In this document: piece after piece, positions 1 to 8,411 of the stretch
Numbering within the stretch: position 1 is the first letter of the stretch
Layout: every line of letters begins with the position of its first letter
Source of the DNA: Pseudomonadota bacterium
GTDB lineage: Bacteria; Myxococcota_A; Polyangia; Polyangiales; Polyangiaceae
Assembly: GCA_023402175.1 (NCBI GenBank)
Contig: JAEXCN010000577.1
Span: forward strand, 1 to 64,000
DNA length: 64,000 nt
Direction: 5' to 3'
The notes under the pieces: model-generated
Databases searched by the model: none
What the model saw: the letters and a program-made list of their open reading frames with translations, nothing else
Told to the model about the DNA's origin: nothing
Position numbers and translations under genes: made by a program

Positions 1-186
1 GCTGTCCACCTCGGTCGCCGCATCGGGAGCGTTCGTCGTTCCGGAGTCGACCGGATCGTCGATGGTGTCGCCGGCCTCGGAGCCCGCGTCCGGTAACGCG
101 CCGAGCGTTGGATCCGTGTTAGCGCACGCGAAAAGGAGCCCAGCGGCTGCGAGCGCCGCGCCGGCGAACGGATGAACGATCTTCAC
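1..186 (-). CDS. Lipoprotein, N-terminal part (runs off window)
   Basis: Only the first 62 codons are in the window, and the frame stays open to the left edge. It starts with GTG at 186, preceded by a GGAGG about 7 nt upstream on the minus strand. The product begins MKIVHPFAGAALAAAG with a hydrophobic core and a lipobox LFAC, so it should be exported and lipid-anchored at the new N-terminal Cys. The residues after the Cys form an acidic, Asp/Thr/Ala-rich linker, as in many myxobacterial surface lipoproteins. The functional domain lies outside the window, so no role can be given. Confidence 0.75.
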   Translation of the reverse strand, partial: MKIVHPFAGAALAAAGLLFACANTDPTLGALPDAGSEAGDTIDDPVDSGTTNAPDAATEVDS

Positions 187-398
187 GGGACTGCCTCCAG
201 AAGGGTTGGGGAAGGTTTCGTCTCCAAACGTTGCCATTCTTGCTCGCCCCGAACCCTTCGCCGATGAGCGATTATAGGCCTAGGTAGCGGAGAACAGCCA
301 CGAGCAGACACGTCCGCTCGGCTCCTGCGACCCGATGCTCGCGCGCGCGTGGCCTCCGATTCCGAGCTGGCATTTCCGATTCGCTCCGGCGCCGCTCC

Positions 399-1490
399 GT
401 GCTCTTCTTCGCAGAAAGCGTGCACCGGAGCGGACGAAACACGCGAGCCACGCGACGCTTCGCGACGATGGCGATGGCCTCCGCTCTGGCCTCCGTAGTC
501 AAGGTCGCGTCTGCCAGCGAGCCGTTGGCGATACCGGTCCGGATCTCGGAGTCGACGCACGCAGGCTGTCCGAAGACGCCCGGGGTCCGCGAGCGCCTGG
601 AGGTCCAGATCGGGCACGTCCGGGTGCCGAAGGAAGACGAGCCCGCGATCGATCTCGCGATCGACATCGCACGACGAGATGGCCTCAGTGTCGGGACCCT
701 CACGCTGACCGCGGCCGGGGCCAGCGTGCAGCGAGCGGCGTCCTCGACGTCTTGCGAAGACGTGCTCGCCGCGCTGACGATGATGGCGGTGATCGCCATC
801 GGCGAGCAGGCCGAGGCATTCTCACCTCAACCGCCCGAGCCGTCCGATCAAACGGCCGCGCCGTCGAGCAGCGAGCCGCCCGATCGCCCGGGTCTGGCGA
901 GCGACGGACGGACGAACGCGACCCCGGAGCGAGCCGTTCGTCCGCACCCGTCTTCGCTTGCACTTCCGAGCAAGCGCGTGGCCGTCTCACTCGGCTCCGG
1001 ATTGGAGGTCAACGGGAATCGCGGTGCCGTCCTCTTCGGAACGTGGTTCGCGGAGGTCACGTTTCCCGTGCGGCTGGACCCTACACTTCGTGTCGGCTTT
1101 GCGCGAAGCACGCGCGAGCGAGCCTCGGTTGTGCCCGGCGCGATTGCCCTTCGTTGGGTCGAGCTCAGCTGGGCGATGTGCGTCGATGCCTATCGCGACC
1201 AAGGCTTTCGCGCCGGGACTTGTTTGAACGGAGAGGTCGGCAGTCTACAGGCGAGCGTGATCCGACCGCTTCCTGCCCGCAACATCCCGTCTCCTTGGTT
1301 CAGTATCGGCGCCGCCGCAAAGGTGAGCTGGCGGATCCTTCCGCCGTTCAGTGTCGAAATGGTGGCCGGCGCGCGCGCACCGATCCCACGGAGAGAGCTC
1401 TTCTTCGAGCTGTTCGACGATCTGCTCGCGTACCGAGCTCCGGTGATTTCCCCGTTCGTGGAGATCGGATTCGTCGCGCATCTGCCGTAA
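399..1490 (+). CDS. Putative exported outer-membrane-type protein
   Basis: Reads as 363 residues from a GTG at 399. An internal ATG at 468 is an alternative start; it lies just before the hydrophobic stretch MAMASALASVVKVASASEP that looks like a signal peptide with an ASA cleavage site. The middle (roughly residues 140-195) is a Pro/Ser/Thr-rich linker. The C-terminal half has alternating hydrophobic segments and ends in aromatic/Leu residues (IGFVAHLP), which suggests a small beta-barrel or outer-membrane association. It lies about 300 nt upstream of the ECF sigma gene and points the same way. I do not recognise the family. Confidence 0.6.
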   Translation: MLFFAESVHRSGRNTRATRRFATMAMASALASVVKVASASEPLAIPVRISESTHAGCPKTPGVRERLEVQIGHVRVPKEDEPAIDLAIDIARRDGLSVGTLTLTAAGASVQRAASSTSCEDVLAALTMMAVIAIGEQAEAFSPQPPEPSDQTAAPSSSEPPDRPGLASDGRTNATPERAVRPHPSSLALPSKRVAVSLGSGLEVNGNRGAVLFGTWFAEVTFPVRLDPTLRVGFARSTRERASVVPGAIALRWVELSWAMCVDAYRDQGFRAGTCLNGEVGSLQASVIRPLPARNIPSPWFSIGAAAKVSWRILPPFSVEMVAGARAPIPRRELFFELFDDLLAYRAPVISPFVEIGFVAHLP

Positions 1491-1792
1491 GGTCCTTCTT
1501 GTCTCGCGCCAACCTCTCCCTGGACTGACGCATGACCACCAGAGGGGCCGCTCATAGGGCTTGCCTTGTGTGATCGACACCCGCGACGAGCGTGGTCGAC
1601 TCGAGGAGCGAGGCAAGCTCAGCCAGTGGTCGGGCGGCGTAGCCGAGGCCCTGCACCTCGACCCCCGATTCGGCGGACAGGGCGGCTATTTCGCCCGGCG
1701 ATGTTCCGCGAGGCCGGGATCTGCACGAGCGGGGACGTTTTTCGTACTCCGCGCGAGTTGCCTCGACATTGCTCGAATTGGAGTCGTTGCTC
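1491..1792 (+). other. Intergenic region upstream of the ECF sigma operon
   Basis: About 300 nt with no convincing gene; short open frames here have no start signal or domain. It presumably carries the promoter of the sigma-factor operon, but I could not pick out a -35/-10 pair with confidence. The ribosome binding site of the sigma gene (GGAG at 1780-1783) lies at its right end. Confidence 0.4.
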
Positions 1793-2377
1793 GTGGCCGC
1801 CACGTCCGAAATCGCACGTACATCGCCGGGGAGGGACGTGGTCAGCCGAGTAAAGGCGCGTTCCGCTGACGAGGTGCTCCGCGCCATCGTCGACGAACAC
1901 TACGAGTTCGTGTGGCGCTCCCTCCGAAGGCTCGGAGTTCGCCCGCCGGATACGGACGACGCGACCCAGCAAGTCTTCATCATCGTTGCGCGCAAGCTCG
2001 AGAGCATCGAACCGGGCAAGGAGCGCCAATTTCTCCTCGGTACGCTCATGCGCGTCGCCGCCAACGCACGGCGCGCACGCGCGAAGCTCCGCGAGGTGCC
2101 CGAAGAGGAAGCTCCGGATTCTCGGATCGTCCTCCCGACCGTCGAGGCGCGTCTCGACCGCGCGCAAGCTCGCGCCGTGCTCGACGAGATCCTCGCCAAC
2201 ATGGCCGACGAGCTGCGAGTCGTCTTCATCCTCCACGTCCTCGAGGAGCTCCCGCTCGCGGAGATCGCGACCATCGTGGAGGCGCCGCTCACCACCGTCG
2301 TCTCACGTCTGAGGCGCGCACGCGAAGAGCTCGATGCCGCAATCACACGCCTTCAGGCGCGGAAGCAAGGAGTCTGA
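1793..2377 (+). CDS. ECF-type RNA polymerase sigma factor
   Basis: 194 residues. The N-terminal half carries region 2 (VDEHYEFVWRSLRRLG, then DTDDATQQVFIIVARKL, the DAxQ-VF type motif that contacts core polymerase and the -10 element). The C-terminal half carries region 4 (MADELRVVFILHVLEELPLAEIA followed by a helix-turn-helix, LTTVVSRLRRARE). GTG at 1793 is chosen because GGAG sits 9 nt upstream; a TTG at 1769 in the same frame has no such signal. The gene heads a run of seven close or overlapping genes, so it probably controls exported lipoproteins and perhaps itself. The target promoter was not identified. Confidence 0.92.
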   Translation: MAATSEIARTSPGRDVVSRVKARSADEVLRAIVDEHYEFVWRSLRRLGVRPPDTDDATQQVFIIVARKLESIEPGKERQFLLGTLMRVAANARRARAKLREVPEEEAPDSRIVLPTVEARLDRAQARAVLDEILANMADELRVVFILHVLEELPLAEIATIVEAPLTTVVSRLRRAREELDAAITRLQARKQGV

Positions 2378-2378
2378 C

Positions 2379-3263
2379 GTGTCCGATCTCGACCATGAGG
2401 CGCTTCTGAAGGCCCAACGCGAGCAAGCGATCCGGGACGTCATCGATTCGTCGCGCGACGACGTGCCCCCTCCGGAAGGCAAGGAGCGCCTGTTCGCCAA
2501 GCTCGCCCTCGAGCCGGCCAGCAGTGCGGGTCACCGTTCGCTGCTTTGGCGCTTGCGCGAAGGTACCTCCGTGTGTCTCGTGGGACTCGCGCTCGTCGGA
2601 GGCAGCATTGCCCTCCTATCGAGCCGAGCGGAGGAGCCTCGACACACGGCACTGCCCGTGGCCGAGGCACCGGCCAACGCGGAAGCGCCAGCCGGCGACG
2701 AGCCGCCAGCCGGCGACGAGGCATCCGCCAACACGGAAGCGCGTGTGCTCGCCGCTCCGAACGATCTGGCCGTCCCTCCGGGCAAGGTGGCGGCTTCCGA
2801 GCCACGACCGATGGAGCCTTCGCCTTCCGAGCCCTCCGTCGTCGCCCCCGCACCTCCCTCGACGGAACGCGCACACGCGAGTGCGGTCGCCACACCGACC
2901 GCACCTTCTTCGACCACGCGGCTCGTGGCCGATGTCGCTCCCTCCGAAGCGCCCGCCCACGTGACATCGACCCTCGGCCGTGAGGTCGCGCGAATGACCG
3001 CCGCGCGCTCTGCCCTCGCAGCGAGTGATGCGGCCCGCACCCTCGAGATCCTCGATTCGTACGAGGCCGAGTTCCCGAGCGGAGCGTTCTCCGTCGAAGT
3101 GTCGGTCTTGCGCATCGAGGCGCTCGCTCGAGTTGGACGAATGGCCGAGGCTCGCCGTCTCGGCCACCGGTTCCTCCAGCAGCACCCGCACGGCCTGTTC
3201 GCGCAGCGGGTCGCCGCGACGTTGGGGGCGGTGAACAACCCCGAGCCGGAGGCCGTTCCGTGA
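2379..3263 (+). CDS. Membrane-anchored protein with TPR-like C-terminus; probable anti-sigma partner
   Basis: 294 residues from GTG at 2379, one base after the sigma-factor stop and 6 nt behind AAGGAG. Residues 1-60 are charged and predicted cytoplasmic. A single membrane segment follows (about 65-85, VCLVGLALVGGSIALL). Next comes a long Glu/Ala/Pro-rich linker containing small repeats (APANAEAPAGDEPPAGDE), then a helical C-terminus (LEILDSYEAEFP, LRIEALARVGRMAEARRLG) that looks like one or two tetratricopeptide repeats. No recognisable anti-sigma zinc motif is visible. Position and topology fit a membrane regulator of the sigma factor, but that is inference. Confidence 0.75.
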   Translation: MSDLDHEALLKAQREQAIRDVIDSSRDDVPPPEGKERLFAKLALEPASSAGHRSLLWRLREGTSVCLVGLALVGGSIALLSSRAEEPRHTALPVAEAPANAEAPAGDEPPAGDEASANTEARVLAAPNDLAVPPGKVAASEPRPMEPSPSEPSVVAPAPPSTERAHASAVATPTAPSSTTRLVADVAPSEAPAHVTSTLGREVARMTAARSALAASDAARTLEILDSYEAEFPSGAFSVEVSVLRIEALARVGRMAEARRLGHRFLQQHPHGLFAQRVAATLGAVNNPEPEAVP

Positions 3264-3297
3264 GGCGCCAGGTGCTCGAGTCACAAGGAGACTCCGC

Positions 3298-4467
3298 GTG
3301 AGATTCCGTATCGCGTGGCCGCTCGTGGCCATCCCGCTCGTGGCCTTTGCACCCTCATGCTCGAGCCGGACGTCACTCGGTCCTGGGGAGAACACGGGTG
3401 GACCTCGAGGCTTCGGCTCTGCCGATGGAGGGGACACCGACGCGGCCGCCGAGCGAGCCCTCATCTCGTATTGTCCGTCGAACAAGTGCCCTCCAGGCTG
3501 GACGACCTGTCCGACCTCGCGCTTCCCGTGCGACGTGAACATCTGGACGGACTTGAACAACTGCGGCGGCTGCGGTGTCGAATGTCCGACGGGGAGCAAC
3601 AGGGAGTCATTCGCTTGTATCGAGGGAGCCTGCGCGCTTCAGTGCAACTATCCCTACTTCGATTGTGACGGCGTTCTCGACAACGGATGTGAGCTGCGCG
3701 CGAACAACAACGATTACTGCGGATCATGCAATAAGAAGTGTAGGGATCCGAAGCAGCCCTGTCTGGAACAACAACGCGAGCCCTCCCAGTACGGCTGCGG
3801 CTGCCTTCCCGGCCAAACGTACTGCAGTGGTAGCTGCGTCGTCGTCGGTAACGACGATACGAACTGCGGTAATTGCGGTGCCGCCTGCGACCCGACCGGC
3901 GGCGGCGCACCGGAGTACCCGAATGCCTACTACGGCTGCAATGCGGGCCAGTGCGGCAAAGTGAAATGCAAGTCGGGTTATGCGGACTGCGACAAGTCCA
4001 TGGATCCGAACGGGTGCGAAACCTCCCTCGGAACGGAGGAGAACTGCGGTGCGTGCGGGGACGTCTGTCCGGCTGGCCAATTGTGCCGTCGCGACAAGAA
4101 CCAGGTGCCGCAATGCATGTGCCCTGAGGGCCTGACGTTTTGCGAGTCGTGGAAAAAAGACGGTAGCGGCGAGTGCGTCGATCTCCGGTCGGACCCGCTC
4201 AATTGCGGCGCCTGCTCCGTTCAGTGCACATCCCTTGTCGGCGGGAAGGGAGTCTGCAGCTTTGGAACGTGCGAGATGACTTGCCCCCTGGGCTACGCCG
4301 ATTGCAACAACAGCGTCTCCGATGGATGCGAGGTCAACACGAACAACGATCCGCGCAATTGCGGCGGATGCGGCGTGCACTGCGATGCAGTCGCGGGCCA
4401 GGCATGCGTCGGCGGTCGGTGCGTGGTCGAGCCGTGCCCTGACGTGCCGGGAGTGGTGACTCAATGA
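3298..4467 (+). CDS. Cysteine-rich repeat lipoprotein
   Basis: 389 residues from GTG at 3298, with AAGGAG 7 nt upstream. A signal peptide ends in a lipobox (FAPSC). The mature part carries about six repeats of 40-60 residues built on DNGCE or DGCE followed by NCGxCGxxC (NCGGCGVEC, YCGSCNKKC, NCGNCGAAC, NCGACGDVC, NCGACSVQC, NCGGCGVHC). Such proteins are common in Polyangiales and are often mislabelled tryptophan synthase alpha chain in databases; nothing here supports an enzyme. The paired cysteines suggest a disulfide-stabilised extracellular rod or adhesive module. Its stop overlaps the next start (ATGA). Confidence 0.85.
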   Translation: MRFRIAWPLVAIPLVAFAPSCSSRTSLGPGENTGGPRGFGSADGGDTDAAAERALISYCPSNKCPPGWTTCPTSRFPCDVNIWTDLNNCGGCGVECPTGSNRESFACIEGACALQCNYPYFDCDGVLDNGCELRANNNDYCGSCNKKCRDPKQPCLEQQREPSQYGCGCLPGQTYCSGSCVVVGNDDTNCGNCGAACDPTGGGAPEYPNAYYGCNAGQCGKVKCKSGYADCDKSMDPNGCETSLGTEENCGACGDVCPAGQLCRRDKNQVPQCMCPEGLTFCESWKKDGSGECVDLRSDPLNCGACSVQCTSLVGGKGVCSFGTCEMTCPLGYADCNNSVSDGCEVNTNNDPRNCGGCGVHCDAVAGQACVGGRCVVEPCPDVPGVVTQ

Positions 4468-5645
4468 CAGCGCGACGGAGTGAGGTCGCGGCGGCAATCG
4501 CCCTTGCCTGTGCAGCGGCAAGCGCGCTCCTCGGCGCGTGTGCCTCCGACGAAGACCCCGCCTTCGTCGAACCGCCCCCCGACCGGGTGATCGCGCCGGC
4601 AGAAGATGCAGGACCCGACACGGAGGCAGGACCCTGCGCTACTGGCGACTGCGAGTTCTTTCCGTCGACGTGCACCCCGGAGGTCCTCTGCCCGAACGGT
4701 CCGTTCGATCCTGTCGATCCCACCGCAGGGATGAACTGGCAGGTACGAATCCAGGCCATCAACGGCCGTTCGCCAAGCGATGTCTGGATCGCGGGCGGGG
4801 CCGGCACGGCGGCCCATTACGACGGGACGTCATGGAGAACTTCCGACGTCGGGACGCAGGAGTCGCTGAGCGCGGTCTGGCCGCTCGCCTCGGGAGAAGT
4901 CTCGTTCGGACTCGTCGAGCACATCTACGGACGTGGCTTCGGCGCTGCCGGTGAGGGCGTGACGCCGGATGGTTGGTCGCTCCGCCCCACGAGCTTGCCG
5001 CAGGGCTTCAACGGCGGTCGATTCGTAACGGCAGCCTGGGGAACGGCGGGCTCGGAAGCGCTCTGGTTCGCGGCAGGGAACACGCTGTGGCGTCTGCGTC
5101 TCACTCCCGCCTCGGAGCTCGAGATTCTCCCTGGCGCGCCGCCGGCCGCATGTCCGTTCAGCCCGTGTCGGCAGATCCGGAGCATCCATGGGGCTTCGGC
5201 GGGGACCCTCTGGGCGGTCGGCGACATGGGCGGGGTGGTCCGGATCACGAACGCAGATGGCGACGCGCCAACGGCAACCCAGCTGCACGCGCCGACGTGG
5301 ACTGGGCTCGCCGGCGTGTGGGCGGCTTCGGACACGGACGTCTGGGTCGTCGGCGGGATGGGCGCCATCCTCCACTACACCGGTGATCCGCTGCGCGAGG
5401 ACATGGTCCCGGACGTGCCGACCAACGCGAATCTCAATGCCGTGTGGGGCAGGTCGGCGTCGGACATCTGGGCCGTAGGTAGCGCGGGCGTCGTCCTTCA
5501 CTTCGATGGCACGCGATGGTCGCGCGTGAAGATCGCCGCTCTCGGCGAGCGCCGGCCCGATCTCGGCGTCGTGTGGGCTCCGGCGGAGGGACAGGTCTGG
5601 ATCGGAGGCCGAGGTGTCCTCCTCACTCTCGGAGGAAAGCCATGA
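4464..5645 (+). CDS. Propeller-like exported lipoprotein
   Basis: 393 residues; ATG overlaps the previous stop. A signal peptide with lipobox LLGAC is followed by an acidic Pro-rich linker. From about residue 90 a repeated pattern appears: SPSDVWIAGGAGTAAHYDG, ASDTDVWVVGGMGAILHYTG, SASDIWAVGSAGVVLHFDG, each roughly 'SxxDVWxVGxxGxxxHYDGxxW'. This is typical of beta-propeller or YCF48/YVTN-like surface proteins. The gene is coupled to both neighbours, so it should be made stoichiometrically with the other lipoproteins of the sigma operon. Ligand unknown. Confidence 0.8.
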   Translation: MTARRSEVAAAIALACAAASALLGACASDEDPAFVEPPPDRVIAPAEDAGPDTEAGPCATGDCEFFPSTCTPEVLCPNGPFDPVDPTAGMNWQVRIQAINGRSPSDVWIAGGAGTAAHYDGTSWRTSDVGTQESLSAVWPLASGEVSFGLVEHIYGRGFGAAGEGVTPDGWSLRPTSLPQGFNGGRFVTAAWGTAGSEALWFAAGNTLWRLRLTPASELEILPGAPPAACPFSPCRQIRSIHGASAGTLWAVGDMGGVVRITNADGDAPTATQLHAPTWTGLAGVWAASDTDVWVVGGMGAILHYTGDPLREDMVPDVPTNANLNAVWGRSASDIWAVGSAGVVLHFDGTRWSRVKIAALGERRPDLGVVWAPAEGQVWIGGRGVLLTLGGKP

Positions 5646-7102
5646 GACGCGCGTTCTTCGTCGCCTGCGCATCGCTCGCCGTCGCGGCCGCTGTGGCTTG
5701 CGCGGCGTCGGACGACGGGGCGCTGCCGCCCGGCGGCGATCCACAGCCGAGCCCGATCTCCGACGGCGGGACTGCCGATACCGACGACGACGGTACGAGT
5801 CCGATTCGCGACGCATCGTCGCGGGACGGGTCGTGTAGCGAAGCAGGTTGGTGCATCACCGCGCTGCCCGATCGCGATCTCGTGTTGAAAGACATCTGGC
5901 CGTTCGAAAGCCGCGCGTTCGCGATTGCGGAGAGCCGCACGCTCGGCATCAAAGTTCTCGAGTGGGACGAGACGGCAAAGACGTGGACTTATATCGACGA
6001 CAATAGCCAGAACGAATACGGTGCCGGCCAGTTCGCCGGCAAAATCTGGGCGCCGAACGAGAACGAAGTTTATTATGGCTCGGCGCCGCGCTTCATCTAT
6101 CGCGGCGTACGTGCGATGCCCTCGTCGCCGTGGTCATGGCAACGTGAGCGGCTCGATGACAACAGCCGAGACCCTGTCTCGGAGCACGATCACGGGCTCG
6201 GCTATTACTACGACCCCAACAGTCGAGAGACGGCGATCGTCCCCGCGCTCGGCGTGTGGGGCACCTCCGCCGACGACGTCTACGCGTGGTATTCGAACAC
6301 GATCTTCCATCGCAAGAGCGACGATGGCGGCGCGCCCGCTTGGATCGCCGAATACATCCTCGAGGATGCCGATGCTCTAGCGGACACGACGTACGTCTTC
6401 AGCGCCAGCGGGTCGAGCCCCGATGACGTCTGGTTTGCCGGTGGCAGGATTCGATACGACGCGAGCGGGACGAAGCCACCGCACATGCGCGATTTCGCCT
6501 GTCCCGTCGTCATCCACAAGACGGCGCAAGGATATGGGCGCCTCGTCGACGCGGTCATCGACGCGAACGTCTCGTACACGGCCGCTTGCGGTCAGAAGCC
6601 TGGAACCGTGCGTCTCGAGGACACTCTGCCGATCGGCAAGACCGATTTCACCTCCGCCTGGGAGCACATCGGCTGGCTGACGAGCGCGGCGTCGGCGGGG
6701 CAAAACGCGATGGTCGGTATCCTGGGAGGGGACTCGCTTGCGTACGTGACATCGGAGGACGGTGGGCTTGCCAGGCGCAACGTGTTCGCAAACCTCTTCG
6801 TCCCGAGCACGGAGTTCGGCGCGCTGCTCCTGAGCTCGATTTGGGTCCACGACGCGCACGCGTGGGCGAGTGGGTGGGGGCTGATCCTTCAGATCGACAA
6901 CAATCCTGGTGCTTGGAGCACGGGTCGAGGTCTTCGCACTCCAAAGGACAACGCTGTGGATTCGGGCACGTACCGCATCTCTTCGTCCGTACTCAACGGT
7001 GTTCCTGTCGACGTGCCCCTCCATCAAGTACGTGGGACTTCCAACAACAACCTCTGGGCGATCGGAGCCCGGTATGCACTTCACAAGACGACAACGCCTT
7101 GA
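5642..7102 (+). CDS. Exported lipoprotein with propeller-like repeats
   Basis: 486 residues from ATG at 5642, overlapping the previous stop. A signal peptide MRRAFFVACASLAVAAAVAC precedes an acidic linker. The body contains scattered SADDVYAW, SPDDVWFAG and NNNLWAIGARYALHKT motifs, which resemble the repeats of the upstream gene but are more diverged. It is probably a related beta-propeller surface protein. The last 29 nt overlap the start of the RCC1-repeat gene. No enzyme motif is visible. Confidence 0.75.
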   Translation: MRRAFFVACASLAVAAAVACAASDDGALPPGGDPQPSPISDGGTADTDDDGTSPIRDASSRDGSCSEAGWCITALPDRDLVLKDIWPFESRAFAIAESRTLGIKVLEWDETAKTWTYIDDNSQNEYGAGQFAGKIWAPNENEVYYGSAPRFIYRGVRAMPSSPWSWQRERLDDNSRDPVSEHDHGLGYYYDPNSRETAIVPALGVWGTSADDVYAWYSNTIFHRKSDDGGAPAWIAEYILEDADALADTTYVFSASGSSPDDVWFAGGRIRYDASGTKPPHMRDFACPVVIHKTAQGYGRLVDAVIDANVSYTAACGQKPGTVRLEDTLPIGKTDFTSAWEHIGWLTSAASAGQNAMVGILGGDSLAYVTSEDGGLARRNVFANLFVPSTEFGALLLSSIWVHDAHAWASGWGLILQIDNNPGAWSTGRGLRTPKDNAVDSGTYRISSSVLNGVPVDVPLHQVRGTSNNNLWAIGARYALHKTTTP

Positions 7103-8411
7103 TCGGAGCAGCGCGCGCGCACTCGTCGTGGCCGCCATCCTGGCAGCGGTCGGCGCCGCTGCGAGCTGTGCGAGCAACGAGGGCGCGGTGCGTGAGGCGG
7201 TGATCGACGCGGCCGCTGACGCTCCGCGCGTCGATGATGCAACGGTCGATGCGCCGACCTTCCAAGAGGCGGGGACCGTCGACGATGGACCGTTGCCGGT
7301 CAACTGCACGTCGAAGCCGTGCGCAACATCGCTCGTGACGACGCTCGGTGCCGATGTCGATGATCGCAGCCAGGGCTTCTGCGCCTTACTCGACGACGGC
7401 ACGGTCGCATGCTGGGGCGCGAACGGCGCCGGCCAGCTCGGGCGCGGAGAGGATGCCTCCACACTCGACAGCGCGAACGCTGAGCGCGTCGTCGGTCTCT
7501 CGCACGTCGTATCGCTCGATCACACGTGTGCGGTCGATGACAGCGGCGGCGTGTGGTGCTGGGGAACAGGACCCTTCCTTCGCTCCGACGCCGCCGTCGT
7601 GACGACGGAGCGGGCCCCCGTGAAGCTCGACCTGCCGCCCGCGACGAAGGTGGGCGTGGGCCACGCTACGGCTTGCGCGACGGTCAGCGACGGCGTCGTT
7701 TGCTGGGGCAGCAACGCGGATGCGCAGCTCCGGCCGCTCGGGGCAGCGGACGATGGCGGGCTCCCCACTTTGGTGCCGGTTCCATCCGGTGCGCCGGGGC
7801 GCGCCCTGGCCGTCGGGAAAGCGACCTTCGTCCTTCGAGAGGACGGCACGCTCGTGACCTGGGGAGGCAATCCGCCGATCGGACGCCTCTCGCCGATCTT
7901 TCCGGATCCGAACCCCCGGGACGTCGAGCTCGCCGGAGTCGTCTCGGTCGACCTGGTCTACGACAACGCGTGCGCGACCGCGGGAGGCACGGGCTACTGC
8001 TGGGGCGCGCCACTGCCACGGACATCATCGCCTGTCGATCGGGCGCTCCCCGAGCCGGTCGTCACGCCGGAACCAATCGTCCAGATTGCGACGACGCGCA
8101 CGTATGCGACTCCTCATGACGACATGCAACGATATCGTTGGTGTGCGTCCGCGATTTCTGGCGCGGTGTACTGTTGGGGCCTCAATGACAGCGGCCAAGC
8201 GGGGGATGGCACGCAGGATTACGCGTTCGACGCGATCAAGGTGGAAGCCCTGCCAGGGTCTGCTGCTCAAGTGAAGACGACTCCTGACACGACGTGTGCA
8301 CTCTTGACGACTGGCAAAGTCTATTGCTGGGGCAGCAACTACAACGGTCAACTAGGTAATGGGGAGAACCGTGGAAGAGTGCTCACTCCAGTGGAGGTCG
8401 TACTTCCATGA
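7074..8411 (+). CDS. RCC1-repeat lipoprotein
   Basis: 445 residues; ATG at 7074 gives a proper signal peptide with a lipobox (AAASC) and overlaps the preceding gene by 29 nt. The mature protein has at least five RCC1-type blades: CALLDDGTVACWGANGAGQLG, CAVDDSGGVWCWG, CATVSDGVVCWGSN, CASAISGAVYCWGLNDSGQ and CALLTTGKVYCWGSNYNGQLG. These predict a seven-bladed propeller-type fold, with paired Cys (C...CWG) per blade suited to an oxidising extracellular location. Bacterial RCC1 proteins are surface or secreted binding modules and have nothing to do with chromatin. Stop overlaps the next start. Confidence 0.88.
   Translation: MHFTRRQRLDRSSARALVVAAILAAVGAAASCASNEGAVREAVIDAAADAPRVDDATVDAPTFQEAGTVDDGPLPVNCTSKPCATSLVTTLGADVDDRSQGFCALLDDGTVACWGANGAGQLGRGEDASTLDSANAERVVGLSHVVSLDHTCAVDDSGGVWCWGTGPFLRSDAAVVTTERAPVKLDLPPATKVGVGHATACATVSDGVVCWGSNADAQLRPLGAADDGGLPTLVPVPSGAPGRALAVGKATFVLREDGTLVTWGGNPPIGRLSPIFPDPNPRDVELAGVVSVDLVYDNACATAGGTGYCWGAPLPRTSSPVDRALPEPVVTPEPIVQIATTRTYATPHDDMQRYRWCASAISGAVYCWGLNDSGQAGDGTQDYAFDAIKVEALPGSAAQVKTTPDTTCALLTTGKVYCWGSNYNGQLGNGENRGRVLTPVEVVLP

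Noticed and set aside
3298..4467. Database-style label 'tryptophan synthase alpha chain'
   Set aside because: Similar Cys-rich lipoproteins often carry it, but there is no TIM-barrel pattern and the protein is a repeat of disulfide modules.
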